A DNA stretch of 64,000 bases from Chimonanthus salicifolius (taxonomy: Eukaryota; Streptophyta; Magnoliopsida; Laurales; Calycanthaceae). A program made the translations under genes and the position numbers. The notes below the pieces were generated by a model. It was not told the origin of the DNA. It was given only the letters and a program-made list of their open reading frames with translations, and did not search any database. Below, one piece after another: positions 1 through 12,135 of the stretch. How positions within the stretch are numbered: position 1 is the first letter of the stretch; each line of letters begins with the position of its first letter. Where the stretch lies: assembly GCA_013350335.1 (NCBI GenBank), contig CM023536.1:46012314-46076313 (forward strand), given 5' to 3'.

Positions 1-1535
1 CAAAACTAGTAAAGGATAAAATGCAAACCACCCACAAATTTTACAGGCTAAAGTCTAGTTAGCATGAATACAGGTACATGTATTGGAGGCCGAGGTGGGT
101 ATGGGGTTTCTGATTTTTGAAGTCCAAAAGTATAGGATCTGTGGATTTTGCATAACATTTGAAGGAGTTTAATTTAATATTTATTTTTAAAGTTGAAATA
201 ACATGTAAAACTTATAGTAATTCAAAATTATTGTTTGAATTTTTTTTTTTTGACTTCAAAAAATTACTGTTTTTTTAATTGGCAATGAAAAATTCTTAAA
301 ATATTATTTTAAACAATCAATAATAAAATTTCAACATTTCAGGTTTCAAAGAAGATGAAGTGTGATGACATCTTATTGTCATAGCAAAAGAGGTTTAAGC
401 TAGTATTAGAAGAATCCTGGAAGAATCTTACACAGATCATGTGTCTTACATGGGCATGTCACCCATTCTAAAGAATCCATATAGCATAGGGTGAACCTCT
501 CTGGAACATCATTTATCCCATATGGACTATGGAGAGATGCCACGATCCATCAAGAGAGCAAACACTGTTACATTAGGAATAGCTGGGAAGAAAGTGAACG
601 CCTTTTTATGTGCTTGTGTGTATTTCATTCTTGATGTGGGAACAGATCAGGACTTCTTTGAAAATATGAGGTCCACCATATTGAATGACAATATCCAAAC
701 CATAAATTTTATGGCTTAGACCTGTTGGAAAACCATTTATCTTACTTGAGCTTTCAATATGTGGATGATCTATCAATAAAAGTTCTAATATTGGTAGAAC
801 TTGAGTGACTGGGAAAGAAAATGAATTGCGTGTGTTCATGCATGCTTGTATGTGCGTGAGTGTCGATGAGTGCGTTTCAAAATAAATTAAATGATGCTCA
901 TGTGAGCATTTGTGAATATCACATAAGGAGTACCCACAAATGAAATTGAATGGTGCCTGGTGGGTGCTTGTGTGTTGTTTTCCCCTTCTCTTTTTTGATG
1001 GGAAACAAATGTGTGCACATGCAACTACAAATTATACTCAAACCTTTCAGTCTCTCTGTGCATAGTTCTAAGTGAAAATTCTCCTTTCTGAGTAGCCAAT
1101 TTTGCTTAGTTCCTCATTGGAATATTATTGCTCCATTCCTATTCCCAAGTGTTTTTTTTTTTTAATATGTCTTTTTGGTCTTACTACAAACTGCTGTTGT
1201 GCTGCTTCCAATTTTGATTTGCTCCCAGTGCTCATCCTCAGTGCATTGAAGGTTTCCAGTCAAGGCAAGAGAACCTAGATAGACTGCTCATGGATTAAAT
1301 GGTCTTAATTTCCTCCTTGTGAAGTGTTAGTTTAATTTAATGGGATTATAACAATAATAATAATAATAATCAAAACAACAACAACAAGAACAACAGGAAC
1401 AATTATTATTATTATTGTTATGCAGATAGTCACGTTGTGCACTTTTAACAAAGCAGGAGGGTAGGAATAGGCAAGTGATAAAAGTTCAAGAGGTCTTTAA
1501 ATGACTCATATCTATCTTGATGGCAGTTCCCATAT
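1..1535. other. Intergenic, AT-rich, no gene seen
   Basis: Short open frames here have no recognisable family, poor composition and no splice context. The only structured piece is an imperfect trinucleotide palindrome: (AAT)n near 1350-1370 followed by (ATT)n near 1402-1420, separated by CAA-rich sequence. Confidence 0.5.
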
Positions 1536-1796
1536 GATGTAATATATTTTTCTAACAACCAAGATAAACTAGAGCTCTTCATGAAACCTTTAATATACTA
1601 AGTGACCCATATCGCATTCATCATGATTGTGTTTTGACCCATTTATTTGCATATGGCAAAGCTAAAATCATGATGTAATATATTTTTCTAATCACCAAGA
1701 TAAACTACAGCTCCTTATGAAACCTTAAGTGATCCATATCACATCCATCATGATTATTTTTTGATCCATTTCATTGCATTTTGCAAAGCTAAAATC
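1536..1796. repeat. Diverged tandem duplication, about 136 bp unit
   Basis: The segment starting GATGTAATATATTTTTCTAA at 1536 recurs at 1672. Both copies share the order of blocks ending in GCAAAGCTAAAATC, so the period is 136 bp with several substitutions and small gaps. No coding potential is visible. Confidence 0.75.
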
Positions 1797-2352
1797 TCCA
1801 TCATCTGGTGTATTTTTTTAATTATTTAGAAGCACTAGAACAAATCTAAGTAAAGCAAAAAAAGAGTGTTTTCTTCTCAATTTTTTTTTTTTTTAAAAAG
1901 CAACCCCCCCACCCACAAAAGAAAAAGGATTTTTATGCATCTTCCAAGATCCTACAGTAGTTCTATGGATCCAGGGAAGGTAAAAGAAAGGGGAGCAAAT
2001 CCATTGTATTTGGCACAATATGCAACATGTTCTTGCTGGCTTACACATCCACATCCTATGCTATTATACTATTACATCCTTTTCCATGTTACCATCACAT
2101 TGAATTCGGAAAACAAAGAAAAACCAATGGACTTGGATATAAATGGATCAAATTGGGAGCAGACTATCTTGGCTTCCTTCAGTTCGGTGTGATTTTAGAG
2201 TTCTGAGTTACTATTGGCTTAAGCATTGGTCTAGACTGTCGTGGCTGATGATCTGGTTAATATAAAAGAGTGCCTGATGCTATTGGCTTATCTATGACAT
2301 GCTTATTATATTGCCTTTGTTTTTAAAATTCTCATATGGTGATCTTTGGCAG

Positions 2353-2646
2353 GCTGATAGTTCCAAACTTGGAGATTCTGAATGGTCTCCACTCTACCGT
2401 TCTGTCTCAGATGAGGATGTAGACAATGGTGAATGCTTGGGTCAGGTTCCAGAGATCCCATGGACAGTGCCAGAAATTCGGTCTCCACCCACAGCCTCTG
2501 GCTTGAACTGGCCAACAAATGCTCAAGATGACCTTTTGGCAGACAAGTCGATGTTTGTGCCTGATGTATCTTCTTTTCCAAATCTCCATCATCCCCAGCC
2601 CAATCCTTTTTCCAAACGTCGAAGGCATGCTCAGGAAATCGGGCAG
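2353..2646 (+). CDS. Candidate exon of an unrecognised protein
   Basis: A 98-codon open stretch is bounded by a plausible acceptor (TTTGGCAG before 2353) and donor (CAG|GTATCT at 2647). The peptide is rich in Ser, Pro and Asp, with segments such as EWSPLYRSVSDEDVDNGE and a basic patch FSKRRRHAQEIG near its end. Local GC is higher than in the flanks, as expected of exonic DNA. I do not recognise the family, and no partner exons are convincing; 2820-3190 has similar composition but broken frames. The opposite strand is also open here for 188 codons, so the coding strand is not certain. It could be an exon of a decayed or captured gene. Confidence 0.3.
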
Positions 2647-4653
2647 GTATCTTGGGTATGAAATCATCCTCAAATGGAAGGTTGCTTCCTGGTGATGTAT
2701 AAATTTCTGTAGCCTTTCTTATCCACTGGTGTTTTGTGGCTTTTAATGTGTCTTGTTGGTGCTTTTTTATGTGAGCTATTAAGACTTGAGTCTGTAGCCA
2801 GAAGTTCGGAAATTTGATGCTGGTAATAAATTTCTTTTTCAAGCATGGAAGTATAACACTGAGTGGTCTCAAAATGTTAGCTTGACTTTGGTTCTGTTCC
2901 TGTGGGGAAGTTTGGGGAATGGCCTATGGCTTGGATGGCCAGTAAAACCTGTCAAACACCGTTTCTTATCATCAGGTGGTAGGTTTATAGCCTCTCTCTC
3001 CAAGGGTCCAGCTGCTGGAAAATATGCATCATTCGTAATATACATCGACTCAGAATGGAATTCGAATTGCTAGAGGAAAAAAATATGTTAAAACCGTTCG
3101 AAAGCTGTTCGCCAGTAAAATCCATCAACAATCTGAGGTTGGAAGGTTGGTCTGCTTCTGCTGAAAAGAGGCAGTGAAATTGGTTCACTTTATCATTGTT
3201 GGGGGGAACATGAATTCTGTTTTATAGCGGGTTTATTTGATGTGGATGTATGGAGTCATGTTCTTTTTAAACTCTTTATTCAATCAACGGCATTGCCATT
3301 CAATCTGATTTTCTTTAGGCACTGCACATAAGATACAGATTACCACACGAAAGACTATTCACAGTAACTCCATCTTTGAAATAGAGCTTAGTCTCTTTTT
3401 CAATAGTAGTAGGCTTGGTATCTGACTTTGATCCAGTGGAGTTGGAACATACAGTATATTCAAATTCCATACTCTGCTGTGGGATTGGGAGATGAAATCC
3501 TTGATTTGTATACTTTCGCATCTTAGCCCTTTCGATTTTTGTTAGGAAAGTTCTGCTGAGTACTTTGAAATACTCAACTTTAGATGAAATCCTTGATTTC
3601 CTTGATTTGGTATGTAATTATAGGATCAATTTTTAAATTTGATAAAGAAATCAGAAAAAAAGGCATAGCTTTGTAATGTTTTATCCATCGTCTCTATGAA
3701 GCTGTCTTGCTGCTTAGATGACCTTGGACATGCTTCATACTGTGCAAAGAACCTACCAAGGGATCTCTGGTGGACTCAAGGGCTAACTGGGATGCACCCA
3801 TGTTTGCATTTATCAACTGTCTTGTCTCATTGACGTTGGTAGATCAAAATGTGTCAGTGGCTTGTACCAAATAAAGGGATCTAAAAGCTACTTTTACAAT
3901 TCGGGTTTTTGCTAGGTAGGTCAACCGTGGCAGTGTTTTATTCTAAGGCAATCAAGTTGGAAAGAACTTTTCTATTACTTTGTTGATATGAAAAAATAGT
4001 ATGAAAGAAATTAATTTGGTGAAATGACTATGATGACATTGTTCAAGATATGGACAAGGGTGTTATATTGCTAACGTCCAAAACTGTTGTGGAGAGAGAT
4101 GACAGTTTTCTCTTGGAGTGGGATCTCATCAGGATCTGCTTTTAAGTTCATAGCCATTTGTACTAATATGAAACTTAGCATCAAGAATTTAAATGTAGTG
4201 TCATGATGTGGTATTAATTAGTAAGATGAGACAATAACTCAATACAAAGCTGGAATTGTGGAGTACATTGGATTCAAATGATTTAAAATTAGTAGAATTA
4301 AAATAGAATACATGGAAGGTAACTTTTGTAGGTTAGATGATATTGAGGGCAACTTGATAAAAATAGGAAATAACTTTGTTGCACATTGTGATAAGTTTGG
4401 ATATTTGATTTCTATAGTTAGAATTTTAAAGAGTTTTCAACATGAATATAATAATTAAAATAGGAGTAAGGTGGACAAAATGAAAATAAGTTAGTGGAAT
4501 CATATGCGATAAGAGTCTCTTTTTTGTCTAAAAACACGATTTTATAAAACAATTATTAGATTTATAATGCTCTAAACAATAGTGTTAGACAACCAAAAAA
4601 AGACAAATATGCAAAATGGGAAGGTCGTCGTTGACAAGTGTGTGAATGGCAAC
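2647..4653. other. Intergenic; possible gene-derived remnant at 2820-3190, otherwise nothing
   Basis: The sequence at 2820-3190 keeps exon-like composition but has no long uninterrupted frame on either strand. It may belong with the candidate exon at 2353-2646. From 3200 to 4650 I see only AT-rich sequence without recognisable structure. Confidence 0.35.
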
Positions 4654-7600
4654 TATAACACCTCGAATTTTCATTACATAAATATATATTGAAATGGTTT
4701 ATTTAAATTGTGATTCAATGAAATTTGAGATTTAAATAGTTGAAATGGACCTTAAATAGGTAAGGAGTTGAGTCAATTACCCAATTAACACCCAATGGAT
4801 CATAGATAAGCTTGATTTTAAATAAATTGGATAAGTCTAATTAAATGGGTCAATTATCCAATTGGGATTCAATGGGTCATAGTGAACTTAATTGTAAGGT
4901 AATTGGATAAGCTCAAAGTAATTGGGTCAGCTACCCAATTAAAACCCAACACATTAAATCCACCTCATCAAGTGAGGTGGCATGTGGGTGATGTAGCATT
5001 GCCATGTGGCATGCATAGAAGCTAACTAGACAAGGTGCCACATCATCAAGTGACATGGCCATGGTGGGACAGAATACAATGTGGTGCATGGTCGGCCATG
5101 TCATGGTTGACTTGGTCAACCATGAATGAGTTCAAGACTAGAGTTTAAGATTAATTACTTAAGTTGAGTTAAGTGAGTTGAGTTGGGAAGATGGAGAGTT
5201 TTCCATATCAAGGGAAAGGAAAGGTGACTCAATGGAAGTCAAAGGGATGTCTTGGTTTTAGCCAAGGGTCTCCTTGGTTAAACCAAGGGACTCCTTCGTT
5301 GGACAAATAATAAAGAGAGGAATGATGAAAGGGCATAGGCTGTTACAAAGAGACACCAACCAAGGGGCATACCCCACCCCTTGGCCGATCACTTCTCTCT
5401 TTTGGAATAAAGAGATTTCTCTCCTCTTCTCCTATATCTCTCACTCCACCTACACCTCTGGACTTAGAGAATTTGTGAAGAGCAAAGGAAGAAGAAGGCT
5501 TAAGGAAGAAAGGACAGACCAAAAGAAAAAGAAGGAACGGTGAAAGAAGGTATGTATAAGTCTAACAAAAAGGGATTTAGACTAAGGGAAACTATAGTTT
5601 TGGCCATAGTGTGGCCGAACCTATGGGTTCCATATTTGTTGGAAGGGATAACCAAACTGTTATAAGGTCATGGAAGTTGAAAATCCATTCAAGGATTGGT
5701 AATGGTTTGAAACAAAAAGAAAGGTGATATCCGAATACATATTATAAATCAAGGATCGAAAGAATAATGGAGAAGACTCTAGCTTTGGCTAGAGGGTAGA
5801 GTAAACTCACTAAGAGTTATATGGATGATGATAACTATGTTTTAAAATGATAAGGAATGGATTCCATGAGGAAGGGTCTAGCCAAATAAGCAAACAAAAG
5901 GCACTGACAAACAGTCAGTTGACTGAATCTGGAATTCAGTCGACTGAACTGGTGTTGGCCGAAATAGAAAAGATTTTCTAGGAGTTTCAGCCAGTCGACT
6001 GAACATGGACTGGATTAAAATATATGAGATTTATTGGTGTTTCAGCTGACTTAATCTAGGATTCAGTCAACTGAAAATAGACGTACCGAATAAGTAAAGT
6101 AATTTGGTGTGTTTCAGACGACTGAATGTATGTTTATCAAACACGTAAACAATTGGTTGATGATTCAGTCGACTGAATGTATACTGGCCGAACACACAGA
6201 TGATCTGATCCAAAGTCAGCCGACTGAATCTGTGATTCAGTCGAGTGAAAGTGGATTGACCGAGAATACAGAGGGCTTGACTCAGAGTCAGCGGACTAAA
6301 TCTAGGATTCAGCAGACTGAAAGGTCACGAGTCAAGTGTAAACAGTACTGAGTTGGGTTTCAGCCGACTGAATATTGTATTCAGTCGACTGAAAGTCTGC
6401 AGGTAAAGGCAGAGAACAGTAACTGGTCATGATTCAAACAGATTCAGTCGAATGAATTGAAAAGTTGAAATTTTAAATAATTTTCCAAATGTTTCAATCT
6501 ATCTAGAAGGATATAAGGGATGATTTAAATTAAATTGATAATCAATTAATATATATGTGGTTGAATATGATAAGGTAAAGAGGTTCGATTCATTTTCACG
6601 CGATCGTTAGCGTTGTTCGTGAGAAACAAGAAAAGGACAGTAAATCGGACGTTGGTAGGATTCCTACCTTGTTGAGACACTATGGATTATATATATGTTA
6701 TGGGTTTTTATTCTAAATGTGATGATTTACTTTGGTTAAACAATTGATATATGTATATGAATTGATTTTCAAATGGTTTTATGTAATTTGAGATGAAATT
6801 ACATTATTGCATTCATTATCTCATGCATGGCATGGGAGGGAATACATGGGACAACAAGTCAAGTTATGAGTTGTCCGGACATGACTTGGGGATTGAGACT
6901 AGCTGGTATGAAGCTATGTGAACCATTGATATTTTGGCCTTGTCCGGGATTGCTAGGAATAGGTACGGCGTAGTCTGGGCCAAAGAGCTCCTGGGTAAAC
7001 AGTCCCTAAACCTTGCACAAAGGGAGGAGTCCACACTCCATCGATAATTCCGATTAACATATGTTGGGAGGTATAACAGTGACCTGGTGGTGCCATCACA
7101 AAACACTGACGACATAAATGACAAAGGGAACACCTTGATATGGTGATTTATCAAGGAAACTGTTTATATATGATATGGATGGATATGGAAGTGGGTGAGT
7201 TATCATTTGGCATTGACACCCATGGCATGTTGTATAGTAAGCATGAGTTGATATGGATAATATGCATGGTTTATTTTACTATTTATGGGATGTTTTACAA
7301 ACATGATATGATATTTTTATCTTGATTTTATATTGATCTTATGTGTACATAACCCTATTTGGAATTTCTACTGGGCGGGTTGACTAACGTCCTACTTCTA
7401 CCCTATAGATGATGGAACAGGAAATGACAAGGACATGGGACATGATGGGAGCCAAGCGTTGGAGCATGGGCAAATTTATTCTTATATTACTTAGCTTGAT
7501 TTTGGATTGATATATTGAGAGAACTGATATTTTTGGGATTGTAATAACTTAGAATTATTTTGTTATGGTTTGATATTAATTAAGTTTCAGTTAATTATAT

Positions 7601-7857
7601 GGTGATTGGCTTCCATGTTTATTGATGTCAAGTAGATCAATGGTATCATATTCACATTAATTTCAGCAATTATTGTAAAGCGTGTGAAATGTTTAAGTTG
7701 ATTTAGTCTACGTACACGTAAAGGTGGCTAGTTAAGGGTCGGGTTTTGAAAACTCGAACTTAGCTCACGTCGTGACGTACCCGCTCTCTCTCACTCTTTA
7801 TTCTTTTAAAAAAATATACTCTGATTTTGGACGAGTGAAAAAGGGCAGGGCGTTACA
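4654..7857 (+). mobile_element. Large LTR-like block, possible solo LTR
   Basis: The block opens with TATAACACCTCGAATTTTC and closes with GGGCAGGGCGTTACA, which resemble the TGTAAC...GTTACA ends of plant Gypsy-type LTRs. There is no gag-pol coding inside. A pyrimidine-rich stretch with TATATCTC near 5430, and a splice-acceptor-like segment before GATGATGGAACAGG near 7408, are reminiscent of large plant LTRs. I could not find a clean 5 bp target duplication, so the exact ends and the solo-LTR interpretation are tentative. Confidence 0.4.
5905..6460. repeat. Array of interrupted palindromes TTCAGTCGACTGAA
   Basis: About 15 perfect or near-perfect copies of the 12-14 bp palindrome TTCAGTCGACTGAA occur in about 550 bp, often as pairs separated by 8-15 bp. 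Examples lie near 5934, 6163, 6236 and 6380. The array sits inside the LTR-like block. The open frame it creates at 6109-6351 is a by-product of the repeat. Confidence 0.8.
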
Positions 7858-8458
7858 GTGGATAAGGATTTTGAGCGAAGACCTTTACTCTATTTGTGGG
7901 AAACCTATTAGAAAATGTAATGATACTCGGGTTAAAACAATCTTTCAGCAAATTCGGCAAGGATAAGGGATATTTTCATTTCAAAGAAAAAGAGATATTA
8001 AAGGTAATGTTTTTACATTTGTTAGAATAAAAGATGATTCTCAACCTATTGCGACTCTGGTAGATCTACTTATGGAGACAAGAAGGTGCTAGTTAGTTTT
8101 TGGAAAGGGGGAGACGGTAGCATTGATGGTAATGGGGATAAACTCTTGGATGACATCAGTAGGGTGGAAGGTCAAGGAAGTTTTAGCTTAACAAGAACTA
8201 TTGGAAAGAGGTTTTATTGCGAGGAGAAGGGCAAGAGGCCTCTCTTTTGAAGAGGTCCTCAAAAATAATATTACAGACCCTTGTCTTTGTCATGCTAGGA
8301 ATGTGGGTTTATTATTTGTATTTGTTTATAACTCTCCTCCATTCTTTCGAATGAATTACTTACCAATCATTAAAAAAAAATAGTCTCCGAGCACACTCAA
8401 AAGATTAGAAAGACAATTATAAGCTTACGAGATGATGGCCCCCCACTATATTCATTGC
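7858..8458. other. Intergenic, degenerate sequence
   Basis: Short frames without family resemblance. Some pieces have coding-like composition (for example 8190-8290), but nothing can be identified. Confidence 0.35.
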
Positions 8459-8598
8459 CAATGCCGGCCCTGGCTATAGGCGGAGTAGGCTGCCCCCTAA
8501 AGCCTCAACCAATACGACCAATGACTTTACTCACAATCTCAGGACCTGCACTGTGCCTAGGTCCCCTGAGATTTCAAGGCATCTTAGGGCCGGCACTG
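8459..8598 (-). mobile_element. hAT-type MITE, 140 bp copy
   Basis: The ends match the terminal inverted repeats of the larger hAT elements in this window (consensus CAGGGCCGGCCCTG), including the subterminal GGCTATAGGCGGAGTAGGC block. The element is inverted relative to the other copies. Flanking octamers TTCATTGC and TTAGTTGC agree at six of eight positions, consistent with an old 8 bp target duplication. Confidence 0.75.
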
Positions 8599-9078
8599 TT
8601 AGTTGCTGCCACAGTAGGTGAGGGCCACCTCTCACAGCCATCCTTTAAACAAAGATCAATCAGCTGAATTTTTTTCCTGTTGCCAGAGATGAATCTCAAG
8701 AATGAAGCAATTGCAGGTAAAGTAGGTATTGAATGTGAGGGAGAAAGGAGTTGCAGAAGAAGAAAGAAGCAAGCAAGAAAGAAGTTGCCAAGCTGTAATG
8801 TAAGATTTACTTGATAGATTTAGTGAAGAAAGATTGATGTTAAACACGACCCAAACAGAGAAGAGTCTTTCAAAGAAAGGACAACCTAAATATGGCAGCC
8901 TACGCAAAGTATTTTGAAGGCTCACACTAATAAATCCAAGTTGTTTAAATGCTCCATCTTCTTTCTGCCAATTTCATTCGACTATGATGTTCTCTAGACA
9001 CTTTATGATGCCAACAGTTATCACTTGCTAAAGCACAAAATATATATTTAATTTTAAGAAAATAATCATTCGTTGATG
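8599..9078. other. Intergenic, nothing recognised
   Basis: Purine-rich stretch at 8690-8800, otherwise no gene, repeat or structured element that I can support. Confidence 0.35.
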
Positions 9079-9740
9079 TTGTTGGACAACCTAACAAGTC
9101 CTACATCAGGTTGTGAAGAGGGAGATATATGGACTTATATTGACTTGAGTTACTCTATCTAATGAGCTATCATTTTCGGCTAAATACTCAACCGACGACG
9201 TTCTTATTGATGGTACAACCCCTGATTTCGAGCAAAAAAATCTAGGCATTCAAGCAACCACCAATCCTTATCTAAAGAATATAAGGATCATCACCGATGG
9301 AGATCCCAAAGGCAAAGAAGTTCAAACTGAAGTTCAAACTCATCCAAAGAGATTGAAACCACTGATCCTCATCTAAAGAAGATAAGGATTGGTGACCCAA
9401 CAAACAAAGAAGTCTAATTTAATTAGACCTCTTCCTTCTCATCTATCTCTCTCCTACATATCTATCTCTTTGTTATAAATATCACTTTTGTATCACCTAA
9501 GCAAGGTGGAGAAAATATATTGTAAATCAATATAGAAATCACACAGTGATCAAAGAATCTTACTGTGAAAACGATCTCTGTTCTTTTCTTTCTTTAGTTC
9601 TATCTTCTAGAGAGTCTTATTCGAGGGAGATAGTTAGGCAGTCGAATGAGTCCCACATCGGTTGTGAAGAGGGAGATCTAGGGACTTATATTAGACTTGA
9701 GTCACTTTACCTAATGAACTAGTCTTTTGGATTTGATACT
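9079..9740 (+). mobile_element. LTR/TRIM-like fragment with repeated LTR start
   Basis: The block at about 9098-9177 (GTCCTACATCAGGTTGTGAAG onward) recurs at about 9649-9730 as GTCCCACATCGGTTGTGAAG. A TATA-like GTTATAAATATC lies between them near 9470. This arrangement fits one complete LTR followed by a truncated second LTR start. No coding domain is present, and the ends are approximate. Confidence 0.4.
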
Positions 9741-10282
9741 TAATCATATTATATGTTAACCTCATGCATGAGGAGATCCCACACGTTGAAAAATATTATG
9801 GTTAAAAATTTAAGATTTTCGAAAACTGGCTTTCATTAGATTAATTAATTCTGGTTTTTAAAGATTTCAGATCAAAAATTAAAAAAATGATTTGAATTTG
9901 ATTAAATTTAAAATATAATTTGATTCACTAAATCATAATAATTTTTAGTTGATAACATGCTTATCAAGTGGTGGGACATTTTAAACAGTCATCAATCTGA
10001 GTGTAAGCTCTGGTATGTCCAAAGGGCAGTGAATATCACCTATGGAGACTTTACACTGGGTTTAAGAAAGGATAAATGTATCAACCTATACATAATCAAA
10101 ATTTGGCCGATGCAACGCAATAAATGATATTGACATTGCTGACAATAAATTTAGCCGCAATGGTAAAACTTTGATATTATTTGATATTTCAATCATGTGG
10201 TTTTCATCAACTAAGATAAACATTATATAACAAATAAAAAATCAACAGCCTCGTTCATATGATTTAGAATATTAGATAAGAT
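9741..10282. other. Intergenic, AT-rich, nothing recognised
   Basis: No gene or repeat unit can be supported here. Confidence 0.35.
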
Positions 10283-10288
10283 TTAAAC

Positions 10289-10862
10289 CGGCAGCACTTA
10301 TAAACACCTGGATTTTCTATCTCTACACACTCGATTCTGAATTTTGGAATAAAATTACCATTATACTCCCATATTTTTAGGTAAATCGTTAGTCATTCGA
10401 ACAAATGACTAGTCTTCATTCGTTTGAATGATACCTGCCCATTCGTTCGAATGACTGACAATGTTACATCATTATTTAAATAATAAAATCTTCTTTAAAA
10501 CTTTAAAGTTATTTTTTAAGTACTATGTATTTCTAAAATTTCTCAATACTTTAAGATTTCAAGGTCTTTTGACACTCTCAAATGTTTAAAACATAGTGTT
10601 TTACAAATAAGGGTATCCATCAGGCTGTGCCGAAAACACATTTAGGAGTGTCAAAAGACCTTGAAGTCTTAAAGTATTTTTATAAATTATCGTAATTAGT
10701 TTGGATATTCAATTTAAGAAGTTTTGGAAATACACAGTGCTTAAGAAGGAATGCACAGTATCATTTGAATAAATGAAGACTAGTCATTCAAACGTAAAAA
10801 TGTGAGAGTACAATTATAATTTTTCCTTAAAATCACAAATCAAGTGTGTAGAGGTACTGCCG
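10289..10862. mobile_element. Foldback (long inverted repeat) DNA element, 574 bp
   Basis: Most of the left half is complementary to the right half. Matching blocks include CGGCAGCACTT with AGGTACTGCCG at the ends, and CAAGGTCTTTTGACACTC with GAGTGTCAAAAGACCTTG near the centre. The flanks TTAAAC (10283-10288) and TTAAAC (10863-10868) are identical, a likely target duplication. The element is non-coding. The arms carry ATTCGAACGAATG-like sites. Confidence 0.8.
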
Positions 10863-10910
10863 TTAAACTTGATCAACTTCTTCTCTGAAATGAATATGGT
10901 TTCTTCCAAA

Positions 10911-12127
10911 CAGGGCCGGTCTTGAGATTTCAGGGGCCCTAGGCGAGTTTTTAAGATGGGGCCTTTATATACTCACAAAAAATAAAATCATACAATGTTT
11001 TTTTACAATGTGTGAAACTAAATAAAATATCATAATCAAATTTATAACAAAGTATTATTTAAAATTTATTGTTATTTTGATATTCAAAATTACTAATTAA
11101 ATTACTATATTTAAGTTTTTTAACATTTATTTTTCAATAGATAAGAAAGCTAATCCATTCAATCTTTTTTATGACATTGTATACCGAAGATAAGATTTTA
11201 TCAGTTTTAACTTTGAAAAATTTATTTCTATATAGATAACTGTAACTGGTATAATCAACATTATTGTATAAGCAATTCATGCATTTGGAAAACAACAATT
11301 CATTCTTTTTATATAATTTGGCAATTAATTCTTTTGGTACTGCATCTTTTATCATATTCGAGTGTGACACTAATGCAAATTCTCATTTGAAACGAAGATA
11401 TTATTATTATTTTAATTTTTCAAATTTTCTGTATTTTTTAAAAAATTAAAAATTATCTTAATTATAATGATTTATACTTGTATATTACTTCTAATAAAAT
11501 CAACATTGATCAAATGAATAAAGCTATGGTTTTTCATCTCTTCAAATTTTAAAAGTTTTAAATTATTTTTAATTCAAAATTATGAAGTCAATATAAATTT
11601 CTCTGTCTCTTTATTTAGATGATTGATATATTTTAAAAGATTCTTTATTAATTAAAATTATTTTATTATTATTATTATTATTAAACTAAATAAAATGAGG
11701 ATTATAAAAATAATTATTATGATTGTTACTATTATTATTTTAATTTTTTAAGAAATCTTGAGTAGAAAAATTATCAATATATAAATTTTCAATTTTGAGT
11801 GTTCTAAATTAGAAATAATTAAAAATAGTCAAATGATTTCAAGTAGTATTAATTCAAATTATTGTTATTTTTCATTACTATTATTAAATAACTTGATAAA
11901 AATAAAAAAAATTATTATTATTAACGCAGCCCAGATTTGATCTAAGGTCTAGGTCCCCCTATTTGAAAAAAGCCAACTCTAACCGATGGGACAAGAATGA
12001 ATTTGTACTTTAATTATACATTATCAACTATTTAATATATAGTAAATGAGCTTATGGACGCGACAATTCTTTTTATTTGGAGGCTCTAGGCGACTGCCTA
12101 CTTACTCCATAATGAGAGCCGGCGCTA
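10911..12127 (-). mobile_element. Non-autonomous hAT transposon, 1.2 kb copy A
   Basis: Terminal sequence CAGGGCCGGTCTTGAGATTTC at the left is matched by a decayed GAGAGCCGGCGCTA at the right. The flanking octamer CTTCCAAA is perfect on both sides (10903-10910 and 12128-12135), as expected for hAT transposases. Its interior is clearly homologous to the copy at 20623-21859. On the minus strand it retains a degenerate hAT transposase C-terminal tail ending at 11127, with extra stops. The ancestral gene therefore read right to left. Confidence 0.9.
11127..11290 (-). pseudogene. hAT transposase C-terminal tail remnant (copy A)
   Basis: Read on the minus strand, the sequence gives IIPVTV, then FSKLKLIKSYLR, then LNGLAFLSIEK and a stop at 11127-11129. 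This is the conserved C-terminal dimerisation region of plant hAT transposases. Additional in-frame stops, for example after TMS, show that it is dead. The better preserved version is at 20841-20990. Confidence 0.75.
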
Positions 12128-12135
12128 CTTCCAAA

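Noticed and set aside
2306..2872. 188-codon minus-strand frame as a gene
   Set aside because: No recognisable domain; it overlaps a plus-strand exon-like frame with better splice boundaries. Kept only as a note of uncertainty on strand.
6109..6351. 80-codon frame with repeated QSTE-like motif as a repeat protein
   Set aside because: It is the translation of the TTCAGTCGACTGAA array inside an LTR-like block.
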